Below are positions 1-11,781 of a stretch of 64,000 nucleotides of DNA, one piece after another; position 1 is the stretch's first letter; each line of letters starts with the position of its first letter. The translations under genes and the position numbers were made by a program. Under the pieces are notes generated by a model. That model ran no database searches. It saw nothing but the letters and a program-made list of their open reading frames with translations, and was not told the DNA's origin. Origin of the DNA: Aurifilum marmelostoma (Eukaryota > Ascomycota > Sordariomycetes > Diaporthales > Cryphonectriaceae); NCBI GenBank assembly GCA_027559495.1, contig JAMXSV010000023.1:1426001-1490000 (forward strand), written 5' to 3'.

Positions 1-1159
1 GGCAATATGTCCCCTAGGTACTGTCACCTAATCGACGTACTCGAAATCTATCCATCACACCTGAGCTTGGCCTAACTAAAGGTACAAGCTACTCCTCCAC
101 GAAGTCCTCCTGCACCGTGCTCCCATCTTACTTCCATCCCCACGCGTTATTTTCCTCAAGACCTTTTTTGTTTTTTCTCTCTTCCCCCAATATTCTCCGA
201 AAGTCCGTGCCAGGAGCAAGGACGTTGGCCAAGCCAGCCATGAAGGTTTCGTGGTAGCCGAGACTGGGGATATGATCCACAGCAGACAACCTTAAAGCAA
301 GTCCTGCATGGTATCCGTATTCTGCACAGGCTTTGGGGGAGCAGTCAACCGATCGCACAGCCAGAAGCTTGATTCTCAGGTAAACGGAGTGGCTTGATGT
401 AGGCTGACAGAAGTAGGATAAAGAACATCGCAATACAGTTGAGTTTTGATTAGTACGCCAAAATCCTGATTTCGGAAATGGCACCAACGGGATATTATTT
501 TTTTTGCTTGGCTTATGCGATGCCTAAAAGGGGCCCAGATATTATATTATGTCAAAACGCAAAGAAATACATTTGCCCAACTCACTTGGCCATACTTGAA
601 CCTCCGTTTGGTCCGACAGCAGCAGACTTTATGATTTACTACTGGGTCACATGCAGATCAGTATTTGTAAGTGTCTGAATGCAGGCAAACAGACAGCAAG
701 GCTTGGCTAACCTGTCAGCCAGGTCAATGAGCCTTGGCATACTTGGACAATCCCTTTTTATCACATAAAGCGCAATGCCGACAAAAGGAAAGTTTTGAAG
801 TGATTCTTGAGTATTTTTTTAAGGATAACCCTCTGCTATGGAAACCCGGGGGCCGGGGGGGGGGGGTAGAATAAAATAAAAAATTGGGCAGGTGCTAAAA
901 CAAGCCACAATGTGATTGAGACATTCAACGCAGTGCACTCCCTGAACTCCAGATGCCCCACCTCCAGATGCTTGCACACTCCCGACATATGATTTCTTGA
1001 TCTGATCCGCAACTGCTGCTGGCTCGTCTGGCATTCCCGCGCCACCTGTGGAGGTGACCTGTTGATGGGAAGAGACAAAGCAAATAAAATCGGGAAAGGA
1101 AAAAAAAAAAGGTTGCCACGCCATAACGACGACAATTAGTCTTGACTGGCTGATTTTGT
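1..1159. other. non-genic stretch, 3' flank of GABA transaminase
   Basis: I see no supportable gene here. Open frames on either strand are short, lack recognisable domains and show no plausible splice structure. The part nearest 1159 is presumably the 3' UTR of the minus-strand GABA transaminase gene. A 12-base G run lies at 855-866. Confidence 0.5.
855..866. repeat. poly-G run (12)
   Basis: Twelve consecutive G on the + strand, preceded by GGGGGCC. It is one of six long G/C runs in the window, all between genes. Confidence 0.9.
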
Positions 1160-2809
1160 CTACCATGAGGTAACGATCTTCTCCAGAGCCTCCAGGAGGA
1201 TGTCGGCGTGCTTCTCCTCGAAGGTCAGCATGGGCCGCAGACGCACCGCGCTGGCGCCCGAGCCTCCGATGTTGATACCGAAGCTCTTGGCCCTCTTGAG
1301 GAATTCGTCGCGGCGGGGGTTGTCGAATGCGATGAAGGTGCCCTGCCCCTTGCCGCGCAGGTTCTCGAACTGGCCGGGGTACTTCTTGGCCAGCTCGGCC
1401 AGCTTGCCGTACAGGTAGTCACCCACGCGGGCCGTCTGCGCGATCAGGTCGTGCTTCTCAATCTCGTCGATGATGGCCCGGAACAGGATGGCGCGTGCTG
1501 GGTCGCCCATCCAGGTGTTGAACTGGCGGTAGGGCTTGTTGGGCCGCAGCTCGGGGTTGCCAAAGTAGTAGCCGGCAGTCTGGGCCTTCTTGGAGAAGGT
1601 AACCATGTCAGGAGGCGAGGGGAGGTCCCAGTGGTCGTGCGCCCAGAACTTGCCGGTCGCACCAACACCGGTCTGGACCTCGTCGACAATCATCAGCACG
1701 CCGTGCTTCTTGGTGACCTCGCGCAGACCGCGGAAGAACTCAGGGGAGGCGTGGTTGTCACCACCCTCGGACTGGATGGGCTCGACAATGACCGCGCAGG
1801 GGGGCACGCGGTAGTTGAGGATGAGGTCCTCGACCTCGGCGAGGGCAGCCTGCTCAGCCTTGCGGTTCTCCTCAACGTGCTCCTCCAGGGGGTACTTTAG
1901 CAGGGGGAAGGTGGCCTGGGGCCAGTCAAAGGCGGGGATGTCGAGCTTGTGGATGGGCTTGGAGCGGGTGGTGGACAGGGATCCAAACAGGCGGCCGTGG
2001 AAGGCGGTCTTGAAGGACATGATGGAGAGCTCCGAGGCGCCGGGGGTCTGATTGTGCATGGAAGAGTGCAGCTCTTCCTCTGTGAACTCAACGTGGGCAC
2101 CGCCACGCTGCTGCTGGCGCTTCCACATAAAGGCAGCCTTGTAGGCGGTCTCGTTGGCGTCGGAGCCGGCCATGGCCGTGAAGACCTGGTCCAGGCCCTT
2201 GGGGGCGACCTTGAGAATGCCAGAGCGCAGGACCTCAGCCCAGTCATTGGGGGGAAGTTGCCTAGGGCAGGGCGGTTGACCAGAGAGTTGACAACGGCAT
2301 CGCTCTTCATGACCTCAATCAGGTGAGGGTTGTTGTAGCCCACGGGGATGGACGCGATCTGAGCGTAGCTAGAGGACACACCAAGTAACACGACATTAGC
2401 CTCTTGTGTCCCTCGACGGTATCGAAAGCACAATACTCTGCATGCAGGTTGCATAAAAAAGGAGGCAGAAGGGGTGGTTGGGCGTAAGCACTTACACATC
2501 CAACAGCACGTTCCCATCCGGATCCGCGATGTAGTTGCCAATTGAGGCCTTGTAATCAGTGAGCATGTTCAAGCTCCTGGTGTCAAAGACCTTGTCGAGG
2601 TCGGCGATCTGCTCCTTGGCCTTGGGGCCAGGAATCTCCGTCTTGAGGGAGGGAGCGCTGGGCTCGATGCCGTCGAAGCGACCCATGTTGCTGGCAGAGA
2701 CTGAGAATGATCTGCTGGAGAGCGAAGAGGCGGGCACAAGTCGCGAGGCGAGGAGTCTGGTCGAGCTGGTAGCAGCAACGCGCCGAGAGATGGTACGAAG
2801 GGCAGACAT
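1160..2809 (-). CDS. gatA: 4-aminobutyrate aminotransferase, mitochondrial, with frameshift
   Basis: GABA transaminase converts GABA and 2-oxoglutarate to succinate semialdehyde and glutamate in the GABA shunt. Exons on the minus strand are 2809-2496 and 2368-1160; the donor is GTAAGT and the acceptor CTAG. The N-terminus is rich in Arg and Ser with few acidic residues (SRRVAATSSTRLLASRL), as expected for a mitochondrial presequence. PLP-enzyme landmarks are visible: IVDEVQTGVGATGKFW, and FSKKAQTAGYYFG with the cofactor lysine. Exon 2 is broken at a C run on the coding strand (2249-2254, six bases). One extra C would join ALGNFPP to NDWAEVLRSG and restore a protein of about 507 residues, the family size. 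The remainder of the gene looks intact and conserved, so I favour a sequencing or assembly slip over a true pseudogene. A TATAAG lies about 50 nt upstream of the ATG (2857-2862, minus strand). Confidence 0.93.
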
Positions 2810-4806
2810 CGTGATGGGCGGAGGAGGAGGAGGGGCAGCAAGCCGTTCCTTCCCTTCTTATAGGCAGAGCCTGGCGGCTTGAATAGAGCTCGTTAATTGG
2901 CGATGGGGCGAGAGAGAAAAAACCAGCAAAGCTTGGTGTCACAAGAACTAGGTAAAAATTAAGCAATTGGATCCGTAGTTCAGTAGTTCAAGTCGTGGGT
3001 ACAAGAGGCGGAGGGATGGTTGATGTATTTACGTGGTTTTGGAGACTGCTGGCTGACGTCCCGCATTCGCACCAAGCTATCAAAGCCCAGGGCGGGATGC
3101 TTATCAGGGTGGGGTGGCGACCAGAGTTGGGGCTCGAGACAGTGGGGTACAGGGCGTTGCTGACCCGTGAGTACAGGGGTTTCCTCCAGATCTGCTGCGC
3201 TGCTAGATTCGCTGTCCAGATTCTGCACTTTCGGTCTCTCACCACTTTATGAATGTTCTCGGCTTCTTTTGGGCACAACCAGCTTCCTACCCTCTCACAA
3301 AAGATTCCTTTTCAATACTTCTGACCATCAATCATAACTTTTCACGTCAGACCCGAAACATGTCCCTCCTATCCACCACCCTTACACCCCAGGGCAATAT
3401 CTCAAGGTCACGAGCTAGAAAGCCGGCAGCGTGGAGATGTTCCATGTCAGCCTTACTCTCTTTGGCATGTCCAGCCGGCGCAGCGATCCGGCCTTCTGAG
3501 CGCCCTCTGCGCCCTCTTTGTACCCGGTCCGGCTCCGGTGATCCGGCCTCTTTGACTTTCACCCCAGAAAAAAAATGAAAAAAGAAAGGTCATACCAAAA
3601 TCCAGGTCTTCTGGCCATTGCCGTTCTGTACCCGGCTAGCAAATCTCATCTTCTCATCCGCTTTTGTGAACAGAACCGACTTCGGGTCAGTGTGATAACC
3701 TAGGAACGTTCTATAAGTCCAAAAGAGGAATGTCTATGCGATTGCATGGTGTCTTTCAACACCCACTACAGACAACACTATTTACATACATGATAATACC
3801 AAGCATTAGTGGGTGACCGACACATACCCATATCTCCAACAAGCCTCTTGGACATGCCTTATCTGGCAACTTGTCCCAGGCGTGGAGGTGGTAAACGTCC
3901 AAGCCCAAGTCTCAGGTACTTGCAGGGGAGCATGCGTCCTGGTACCTCTCTTCCTAACGTACCTGATCGAGTCAGAGAGAAGAATACCATCTCATCAGGC
4001 AGGTAGTCGGGTCTTTCAGTGCCAGTTGTTCACCGTCTGGAGTTCACACCCGCATAAGAAGTGTCTGTCAAGTGTTTATATTACCAATATTGGGAATGCA
4101 ATCACCAGGACTCATGTGCTTGACACAAATGGGCGGGGCCGTGTCTTGCCAGTGCTGTCCGCCAGCTCTCGTGGCAAACCTTCAGCCTTTCTTTCTATAA
4201 GACGCCCTCCTACCCCAACATGGTCTCTGGTATCCCTCTCTGCATTGAACAACATAATCCAACATGTAACAGCTGCCCATCGCGGTCTCTTGACGCTCTT
4301 TGTCATGGGATCCTTGGACTGGGCATTGAACCCCTCTTGAGCTCTCGATTCTTCTCATTCCCAGAAAGGATCTCGCGTTTAGTCTTAGAGAGAGGACCAC
4401 CGAACATCAAATGATCGCAATGGCGATGTATGACTCCATTAACCGTGTAACTCCTCAAAAAGCCTCCCAGAATTCATCGGCAGACCAGATTTACCTCCGG
4501 AACGCCTATGCCTTAGCAATATGCCACATGGTGATTTCACCAGAAATCACTGCCTCCCTGAGCGTCCCGAATGATAAATAAAAGATAAAGGAATGAGCCA
4601 GATCCTCCTGCCAGTGGTGCCAATCGCAAGCAGTCATTACCTCCCGACACAAAACAAAAACGCCTGGGCAACGAAAAGAAGTTATCCTCGGTAGAAGGCT
4701 TGATAAGCGCCGTCATGTGTGGGGTATAGCCGAGCCGAACGCATAAACTCAAGTTTCGAAGACGTGTCGAGCCTTCCACAAAATCAATACGTGAGGACAA
4801 CAGACC
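2810..4806. other. intergenic, 2.0 kb
   Basis: It holds the upstream region of the GABA transaminase gene and the 3' flank of the CBF1-like gene. A 175-codon + frame at 3813-4340 has no recognisable domain, and I do not accept it as a gene. I see nothing else. Confidence 0.5.
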
Positions 4807-5840
4807 TCACTTGGCGTCGCTTATGTCGGGGCCGCCATTCATGTGGTGTCCCTCGTCGATGGAGAGGCCGTGTGCCTCAGCAATTCGCTTCCATGCCTCG
4901 AGCTCGCGGTAGGCCCGATCACACTCGGCCTTGAGCTTGTCGTTGGAAGCGCTGAGCTCGGAGATGGCCTGCTCGGTGAGGAGCTTCTCTAGCGTCCACT
5001 TCTCGATGGCTTGCTGTTCGTCCTCCTTTAGCTTGGTGATGTAACGCACGGCATTCTGTAGGATGGACCCCTTGTTCTTCTCGCACCCAGGCACGATCTT
5101 TGCCAGCTCGTTGATGCCCTCGTTGATGGTCTCACGGCGTCGGCGTTCAACTGTTCGCAATCAGCGGGGAATCTAAGCGGGGACTCGGCGCTCGGAAGGT
5201 CCCAATCAGGTCCAGAGAGGACGCTGTGCTTGTTGAGAGACTTACCTTCCTTGTGATTGTCCTTTCGCATCTTGTGCCACTCCTCAGAGCCAACAGCCGG
5301 CTTGGGAGTGGAGTACCGGTGGACGCCCGGAATGTCTTGCCGCATCACGCCATTGGGCTGACCGGGCACAGCTGGTGCCAAGACTGGGTGGTCCAAATGT
5401 AGGGTGTCTTGATCGTGACCGTAGTGCGGCATCTCGTGGTGTCGCTCCTCCACGGCCAGCTGAGCGGCGAAGTTCTCCTCCGAGGGCTGAGGTGCGTGGA
5501 TGGTAGGGTAGACCAGGGCGGCAGCGGCCGTGCTTGATGCATTTGCTGGATCGGCAGCATCGCTATGATCTGTGCCAGCCGCTGCCTGCTGAAGAGCGTT
5601 GAAGTCGGACACATTCACACCAGCCGCAGCGGCCTGCGCAGTGTCGATGGCACTGCCATATCCGTCCGTGGGGTCCGGACTCCCCATGGTATTCCGTTTG
5701 GGTAGCCGGAGATCCAAGGGTGAGGTCTCTCCAAGCCGTTTCCTCTTCTGGGGCGGCGAATCTGTGAGGGCTGCTAGGTTTGGCTCAGAGTTCGCCGCCA
5801 CTTGTGCCATAACAAGTGCAGCTAGATCGGCAGACGACAT
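4807..5840 (-). CDS. CBF1: bHLH transcription factor, CBF1 type
   Basis: Exons are 5840-5246 and 5150-4807 (donor GTAAGT, acceptor ACAG), giving 312 residues. The C-terminal third is a basic helix-loop-helix domain: basic region HKEVERRRRETINEGI, then LAKIVPG as helix 1, loop GCEKNKGS and helix 2 ILQNAVRYITKLKEDE. A leucine-rich helix with TEQAISELSASNDKLKAECD follows. The His, Glu and Arg of H-E-R-R are the residues that read CACGTG E-boxes in this family. The N-terminal two thirds is acidic, Ala/Pro-rich and low complexity, with a possible nuclear signal PPQKRKRLG near residue 32. In yeast Cbf1 acts at centromeres and with Met4/Met28 at sulfur genes; in filamentous fungi the role is less settled. 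The intron splits the basic region. A 30-codon upstream ORF overlaps the start (see separate entry). Confidence 0.88.
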
Positions 5841-5877
5841 GTGTCCTCAAGCTGAACTGGTCAACAGCTGTCTGCAT
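5785..5877 (-). promoter_or_regulatory. overlapping upstream ORF at CBF1 start
   Basis: An ATG 37 nt upstream of the CBF1 ATG opens a 30-codon frame, out of frame with CBF1, that runs through the CBF1 start and ends at a TGA inside exon 1. The upstream ATG has A at -3; the CBF1 ATG has C at -3. If this is in the mRNA leader, ribosomes that use it cannot start at CBF1 without leaky scanning. Confidence 0.45.
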
Positions 5878-6808
5878 GATCGTTCAGTCTGGGTACTCAA
5901 AGATGTGATATGGGTGTGATGCCCAGTGGGGTTCCAGGAGCATGAATTTAACAAGTGACAAGAAGTCAAAAAGGATGTTTTGAGGAAGAAGCCGGAGGTG
6001 GATAATGGGAGTGCCATTGCACAGCCATGGGCTTGGCTGATTGAGGCCAACAAAACAAGCAGAGGTGTTGATGATGCCATAGAAACTTTCCAGTGTCGTC
6101 AGCTTCACTTGAAGCTATGAAAGGTGGAGATATCTTGAGCCCAGATGCATCTAACAGCAGAAACACAAAGAGAAAAAACATGTCTATGTGATGACGCGAG
6201 GCAAAGCAATCACAATCAGCACAGTCAAAGTCTGCTTAGACTGGCTTCAGGGTGGTGTTGGCTCATTGGAACAGGAGATGATGTTACGCGTTTTGTGCTG
6301 AAGAGGATGCGTGTTTTTCTCTCTCTTTTTTTTCTTTCTTTCTCCCTTTTTTTCCTTCCTTGACCGCATCAGGGAAGACAGCAGCCTGTAAAGTTGGAGA
6401 AGGGGAAATCAAGGGACCATGATGAGACCCTTTGATGAAGGTGCTGAAGTGCATCTTGATTGAGAGTGCAGGTGGATGGGCAATGGAGAAGTGGAAGAGA
6501 AGGGAGGGCGGCTGGGACATGGGAAATGGCGGCGACTCACATGGTGAAGAAGGAGCTCTTGCACATGACCAGTCAGGTGTTCTTGGGCAGATCAGGATGT
6601 CGGCAGCAGTGTGAAAATTGCCTCGGATTAAGGATCTGGTGCTTTTGGGTGGTTTTTGATGAGGCTGGTGGTGTTTTTGTCGTCTGCAAAGTCAGTTTCC
6701 ATCATGTCCGAGGTCAAAAAGGCAAGGCTGAATGGATGCATACCTGGTCTGCAGCAGACTCGAGGCTGATGCTCTGGCTTCTCTTTGATATTGGTTGCCG
6801 AGTGAGTG

Positions 6809-6814
6809 CACGTG
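6809..6814. promoter_or_regulatory. E-box CACGTG upstream of CBF1
   Basis: Palindromic CACGTG about 970 bp upstream of the CBF1-like start. It matches the core bound by Cbf1-type bHLH proteins, so autoregulation is possible. The flank (GTGCACGTGAGTC) is not the optimal RTCACGTG. Confidence 0.3.
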
Positions 6815-7137
6815 AGTCCTCGAGGAAAGCAGAGAGGAGGGGCCTTTTCAAGGAAAAGCTTCTGGGCGGCGCTGGTCAAGGGTGCGCTGCAGACCTGGTC
6901 GCGCCTGTGACTAACAGGTGATACCTGGAAGGGCGGAAGGCACACAGTGGTCAACAGCGCAAAAAGACACGCCGGGTTGGGGTCACTCCTGATCCTGGCA
7001 CGCCTGGGCCTACAGAGGTAGGAGGGGGCCACGGGGGAGGCACCAAACGCTCCCAGCACAAATGTCAAGTCAAATGGACTCATTTTAGCGCAAGCTTTGG
7101 TGGGGCCTCCACTCCATTCCATCCTGTTCCACACCCG

Positions 7138-7154
7138 CCCCCCCCCCCCCCCCC
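7138..7154. repeat. poly-C run (17)
   Basis: Seventeen consecutive C followed by a CT-rich tract; the longest G/C homopolymer in the window. Confidence 0.9.
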
Positions 7155-8383
7155 TCTCTCCAACCCTTCACCCCTCCAACTCACGCCCGCCCACCAACCT
7201 TTTCGCATCCCACAACAGTTGGGACCTTGACGTGACTGGACTGAATTCAGCCCATCTCATCACACAAGGGGGGGAGAACAAGGTAATGAAAAGTGACAGA
7301 CTGCAGAAAGCTTGCCACCCTGGACGAGGCCGGTCAAGGCCAGCAGCCGAGATGACACCTTGATTGGTTGCATGGTTCTTACACACATATGATACACCAC
7401 ACTGCACTCTGTAGAGGCTAGAGGGAAGCTAAGCATGCATGCTTCCTGGTCACAAATCTCTCTCTCCCTCTTTTCTCTCCTGGGGCATCTGATACCAAGA
7501 TCCCGTGATGGGGGGTATGGTGGCTGAATGATGGAATCTATTCTGGGGAGACAACGCTCCGTCTGGAACACCTGACCCAAAGCTGATCAGTCCTACCGGT
7601 CATACCACAGGGTCCCAGGCTGCGTATGTAGCGTTGAGGTTGCGGCTGTCTGCTGTGTCTCAGCTTGTTGCTTCAAGTCAATGCCCTGCAGGTGTCGCGG
7701 AAGTTTACTGCATGGTTACAGTAACCGTTGGGGGTGGTGTCTAGTATTCGTCATCTGATGCAAAGTTCCAGGGGGAGATGGTGTGTGGACGCAACCACGG
7801 TGTAGCCCCTAATTATTTCGTGCCAGGCCTGCGTAACCTGCAGCTTTACATGTCATTCGTGAAGACTTGCAGAATGCGCCTCGCCGATTGCTCAGCTGAG
7901 AGGGACTGCCAATTCACATGAGGACGCGCAACTCGTATTCGTCGGATAAGCGATGGGTTCAGAAGCAGCGAGGACGTTTCGGAAGTACTTGGATAGATTT
8001 AAGAAGGACGATGGCCTCGCTCGCGAGTGACACCATCACAGTCATGCAGCCATGACTCTAGGCTCCCAAAAGGGCAGATATGATCAGCTTAGTTTGCAGG
8101 GCTGGAAGAATCATTCCTACAGAAACCTTCTGGAACCCTGGCGCGCGGGTTCACAGACTAGATACCACAACACCAGTAGCAGCAGCTCGCTCTTGTTCCC
8201 AAGTTTCTCTTGGCAGAGGTGTGCATTTCTCGCCAAGCTACATTTGTGACTGATCTGCAGCCGACCGTCAATAACACGGAAATATATCCCCAGCATCTCG
8301 TCAAGCGTGTGCATCACGCCTTGCAGTGACCATCCTCCATTTCGAGCCACCTGCATCCGACTCTTGGGCTCGTTTTCCGACTG

Positions 8384-8395
8384 CCCCCCCCCCCC
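8384..8395. repeat. poly-C run (12)
   Basis: Twelve consecutive C about 400 bp before the FYV10 start. Confidence 0.9.
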
Positions 8396-8561
8396 TTCTC
8401 TGGATCCGCAGGGGACGCTGCTTGCTGGGTGGGTAATTTCTCTGGAGCAAATAGGATCCTTTCCTGTGTCCTAGGGCCATTCTTTTTGTAGGGTATCTGG
8501 TTGGTCCACTTGTTGTGAGGTCGAATAACAACATCCATTCCGAGTCCCCCGCCGGAACACG

Positions 8562-8580
8562 ACGCACGCACGCACGCACA
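8562..8580. repeat. ACGC microsatellite
   Basis: About four tandem copies of ACGC/ACGCAC in the FYV10 upstream region. Confidence 0.8.
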
Positions 8581-8798
8581 CCCCTCAGGGTCTCGATATT
8601 GAAAAGGCGCTTATCGCTTATCGCCTATCGCTGCGAGCGTCATGGTTGGTTACTACCCTATAGAACCAGTACCACCACTGCAACACCACCATGCGGGCAG
8701 GCATTCCACCGTCATTGAGCAGCTCACATTAAAACCAAACAAGACACCACTATCCTCGACATTGCATTATCACTCAGGGGAGTGTATTATTTTCAAAC

Positions 8799-10253
8799 AT
8801 GGGCGACCATCCAGTCACCAAGATCGACCATCCCAACCATCTCCTCCTCGTAAGTGCTCCTTGTCCATGTTGTTGGGAAACGCACAGCAAGCTGTTGTTC
8901 GCACGCCGAACAAGGTGCCAGACGTGCTGCCCCATGACCTCAGAGCTGCATTGTCATACTGGGGTAAGGCTGACTAGAGATCCTTGCGCAACAAACAGGA
9001 TCAGCCGCTCGTGCGTCTCCCCTACGAGCTCCTCCACACCAACTTCCGAGCTGCCCGCTTCACCGTCGAGAAGGAGGGCTCCTCGATCAAGAAGACGCTC
9101 AAGGATTCGGCCAACACCGCTCTGAAGGGTGGCACGAGTCCCAGCGATGTCCTCAAGAATCTCGACACCATGATCGCACGTATGCGCGGCATCAAGCGCA
9201 AGCTTTCGGCCTGTGCCGATGAGGAGGCTCGCCTGTACCGCCAGGTGGACGCCAGGGCGAAGCACCTCAGCGAGCTGCACGGAATCCACGCCTTCGAGGA
9301 TGTCAAGTACGAGCACTGGAGCCGCGTCAGGCTCGATAGGCTGCTGGTGGACTATTTGATGAGGCAGGGCTACGAGGAGAGCGCAAAGGCGCTAGCCGAG
9401 AAGAAGGGGGTCAGCGACCTGGTCGATATCCAGACGTTTCAGCAGGTGAACCGCATACGGCAGAGCCTGCTGGACCACAGCGTGAAGGAGGCTCTAGACT
9501 GGTGCACGGAGAACAAGAAGGAGCTGAGGAAGATGGATGTGAGTTCTGCGTTTAATAATGCCTACACATACTCTGTGGTTTCCCCGACAATCGACTGACA
9601 GCCTGCCTGTGCCCCCTCCACAGAGCAACCTCGAATTTCAGCTGCGCTTCCAGCAGTACATTGAGCTAGTCCGCACCCAGAATGAGGACAGGCTCCTCGA
9701 CGCCATCGCTTTCGCCCGGAAGTATCTCTTTCCCTTCAAGGACACGTTCCCACAAGAGTACGCCCAAGCAGGGGTCCTGCTCGCCTTCCCGCCTGATGCG
9801 ATCGACACCGACCACAAGCCCATGTACTCTCAGGCCCGATGGGATCACCTCGCCGAGATCTTTGTCGACACGCACAACACACTCCTGGGCCTGCCCTCGT
9901 TCCCCGTGCTGCACATTGCGCTGCAGTCGGGCCTGTCGGCGCTGAAGACGCCCGCTTGCCACAGCCCCAACACCAGCAGCGTCATGCCCGCCCGCTCGAC
10001 GAGCCTGACGAGCTCTGTGTGTCCCATTTGCTCCAGGGAGCTGAATGAACTGGCGCGCAGCGTGCCTTACGCACATCACAGCCAGAGTCATGTCGAGCAC
10101 GATCTTCTCATGCTTCCCAGCGGGAGAGTCTATGCGCGGAAGCGGCTGGAAGAGTATGCGCGCAAGGCAGGGCTGCCGGAGGGCAAAGTCATGGATCTTT
10201 GCACTGGGGATATTGTTACAGAGGACAATCTGAAGAAGATCTATATCACTTGA
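8799..10253 (+). CDS. FYV10: GID/CTLH ubiquitin ligase subunit Fyv10/Gid9 (MAEA-like)
   Basis: Exons are 8799-8849, 8999-9538 and 9624-10253, giving 406 residues. The first exon codes only 17 residues. Domain order is that of Gid9/MAEA: an N-terminal helical region, then LisH (RLDRLLVDYLMRQGYEESAK, about residues 120-140), CTLH (RIRQSLLDHSVKEALDWCTE), CRA (LEFQLRFQQYIELVRTQN onward) and a degenerate C-terminal RING-like module. The last begins CPIC and continues through YAHHSQS, LLMLPSGRVYARKRLEEY and VMDLCTGDI. With Gid2 this subunit forms the RING pair of the GID complex, which in yeast marks gluconeogenic enzymes for degradation after glucose return. The His pair in AHH and the Cys pair in CPIC are present, but the full set of zinc ligands is not, as is usual for Gid9. 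Confident on family; the substrates in this fungus are unknown. Confidence 0.93.
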
Positions 10254-11781
10254 GAGAGAGGCAAGGCGGGAGGGAAGGCGCATGCTTGTCACCTCAGGCC
10301 CTGCTTTGATGCACATCAGTCTGTCAGCATGTGGACACGGATGCTGGATAGGGCTCTCTTGGAGCGGGTGCTTGCCCAAGCGTGACAATGAATAATCAGT
10401 AGCGCTCTTGACAGAAGTTTGTAGTTTTTTTTTTTTTAGGTTTTTTTTTCTTTGTCTGAAGCATAGCGGGTATGGATAGGGAGGACAAGAGCCTGGCGTT
10501 GGGAAGGGTATCCTTTGCGTCATGACCACCCAGAGGATCGGAGAGCTGTCTATCCAATCATCATCATTATCACGGCGAGACACGATGGCAGATCACAGCA
10601 CCATAGTTGTTTCTCGGTGTTTTTGGGGGGGGGGGGACATTAACAGTAAGCGGTCATGATACTAGCTCGTTCTATAAGGATGGAAACATGCACAATGAGT
10701 ACTATTTTGAGAAGAAACATAACGCTATATTACGTCTGTGATCAGACTCAAAGTTTGGAGACTCAAGAGCTAGACCAGCAGGCAAGCGAGGAGTCTATAC
10801 AGAACAGAAAGTCAAGTATGAGATATAAAGCATTCATTCGCTGTCCATGTCAGGTATCCATACCCTTACCATTGTTGAGAAGCATGAAGAGGATGAAAGA
10901 AAAAGCGACTACAGTTACACTGGTTTCGTAAGAGGAGAAAAGGAGAAGAAGACCACACTTAGGCCAAACCCAGACCCCATTGTGTACCGAACAACCCGAC
11001 ATTTCCGAGGTTTTCATTTTTATTTGCTGGAAGAAAGAAAAAGGAACCGACCCTTCAACCCACAACTCCGTCCGGTGAACCCGAAAAGATACCTGCTGCC
11101 TGTCCGCCCCTACTCCTCATTCCCCCTTTCCCACCCCATCAAAACAACCCAATGTAAGCAACACGACGGAAGATGCAAAGATGAGAGAATTCGATTGGTG
11201 CTTCGCAATTAGAATGGTGTGCTGTTGTTGTGGTGGCTCTTTCCCTCTGCGACGAACGTCTGCCCTTGTGTGTTAGCTGCTTCGTATAGCGGTTGCGTCA
11301 AGTTGTGACGGCATTGAGGGTATATGTTGCCGGTTTTCAGAAGCAGGAGGTGGTTGTCGTCCAAAAGGTCGGGGTATCGGAGCCAGGTGAGGACACACAC
11401 CGACGCTTGCAGGTCGTGGTAGCAATTGAAACCTCTTACAGAAACGGGCTCACGGTAAAAGCCCGTATTTGGGGGCGCTGAAAATTCGCGTCGATGGCGT
11501 TCAAAGCCAGGGAATGGACTCATAGGGATAGATTGGGAGTTGAAGGCCGTATTTCGAAGCCCCGAAAATGGGTATTGACGATCTTGCGCGCGAGGAGATA
11601 ATGGCAGTTCTGCACAGGCGGGAAGCGAGGGGCAGCCGATGTCCTTGCCCAATCCTCGTCTCGTCTTCTCTCCAGAGGGAGCAAGTCGAGGATGAGGAGG
11701 CGCTGTTGCCACGCGATATTGATTGAAGGGCATCTGAACAGCACCGGGCCCCGTCGGCACGAAGTTATGGGCCTGTGGGTT
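10254..11781. other. convergent intergenic region, 1.5 kb
   Basis: It lies between the 3' ends of FYV10 (+) and CAF1 (-). A T-rich stretch (about 10427-10451), a 12-base G run (10625-10636) and AG/GA-rich sequence occur. Short open frames at 10847-11212 (+) and 11209-11760 (-) have no recognisable domain. Confidence 0.5.
10625..10636. repeat. poly-G run (12)
   Basis: Twelve consecutive G immediately after a T run, about 370 bp past the FYV10 stop. Confidence 0.9.

Larger units (their letters stand above)
5841..8798. other. divergent intergenic region, 3.0 kb
   Basis: It separates the oppositely transcribed CBF1-like and FYV10 genes. No frame inside it looks coding. Contents include an E-box CACGTG (6809-6814), a 17-base C run (7138-7154), a 12-base C run (8384-8395) and an ACGC microsatellite (8562-8580). 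The unusual length suggests long leaders or extended promoters. Confidence 0.5.

Noticed and set aside
938..990. Short palindromic words near CTCCAGATGC repeats
   Set aside because: CTCCAGATGC occurs twice close together, but there is no larger repeat structure or element to support.
1208..1900. 230-codon open frame on the + strand
   Set aside because: Antisense to the conserved GABA transaminase exon; an artefact of GC-rich third positions, with no domain.
2965..3010. tRNA-like words (GTAGTTCAGTAGTTCAAGTC)
   Set aside because: The spacing between A- and B-box-like parts is too short, and no acceptor stem can be formed.
3813..4340. 175-codon open frame on the + strand
   Set aside because: No recognisable motif and erratic composition; no splice partners found.
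9666..10583. 305-codon open frame on the - strand
   Set aside because: Antisense to FYV10 exon 3, whose sense protein is clearly conserved.
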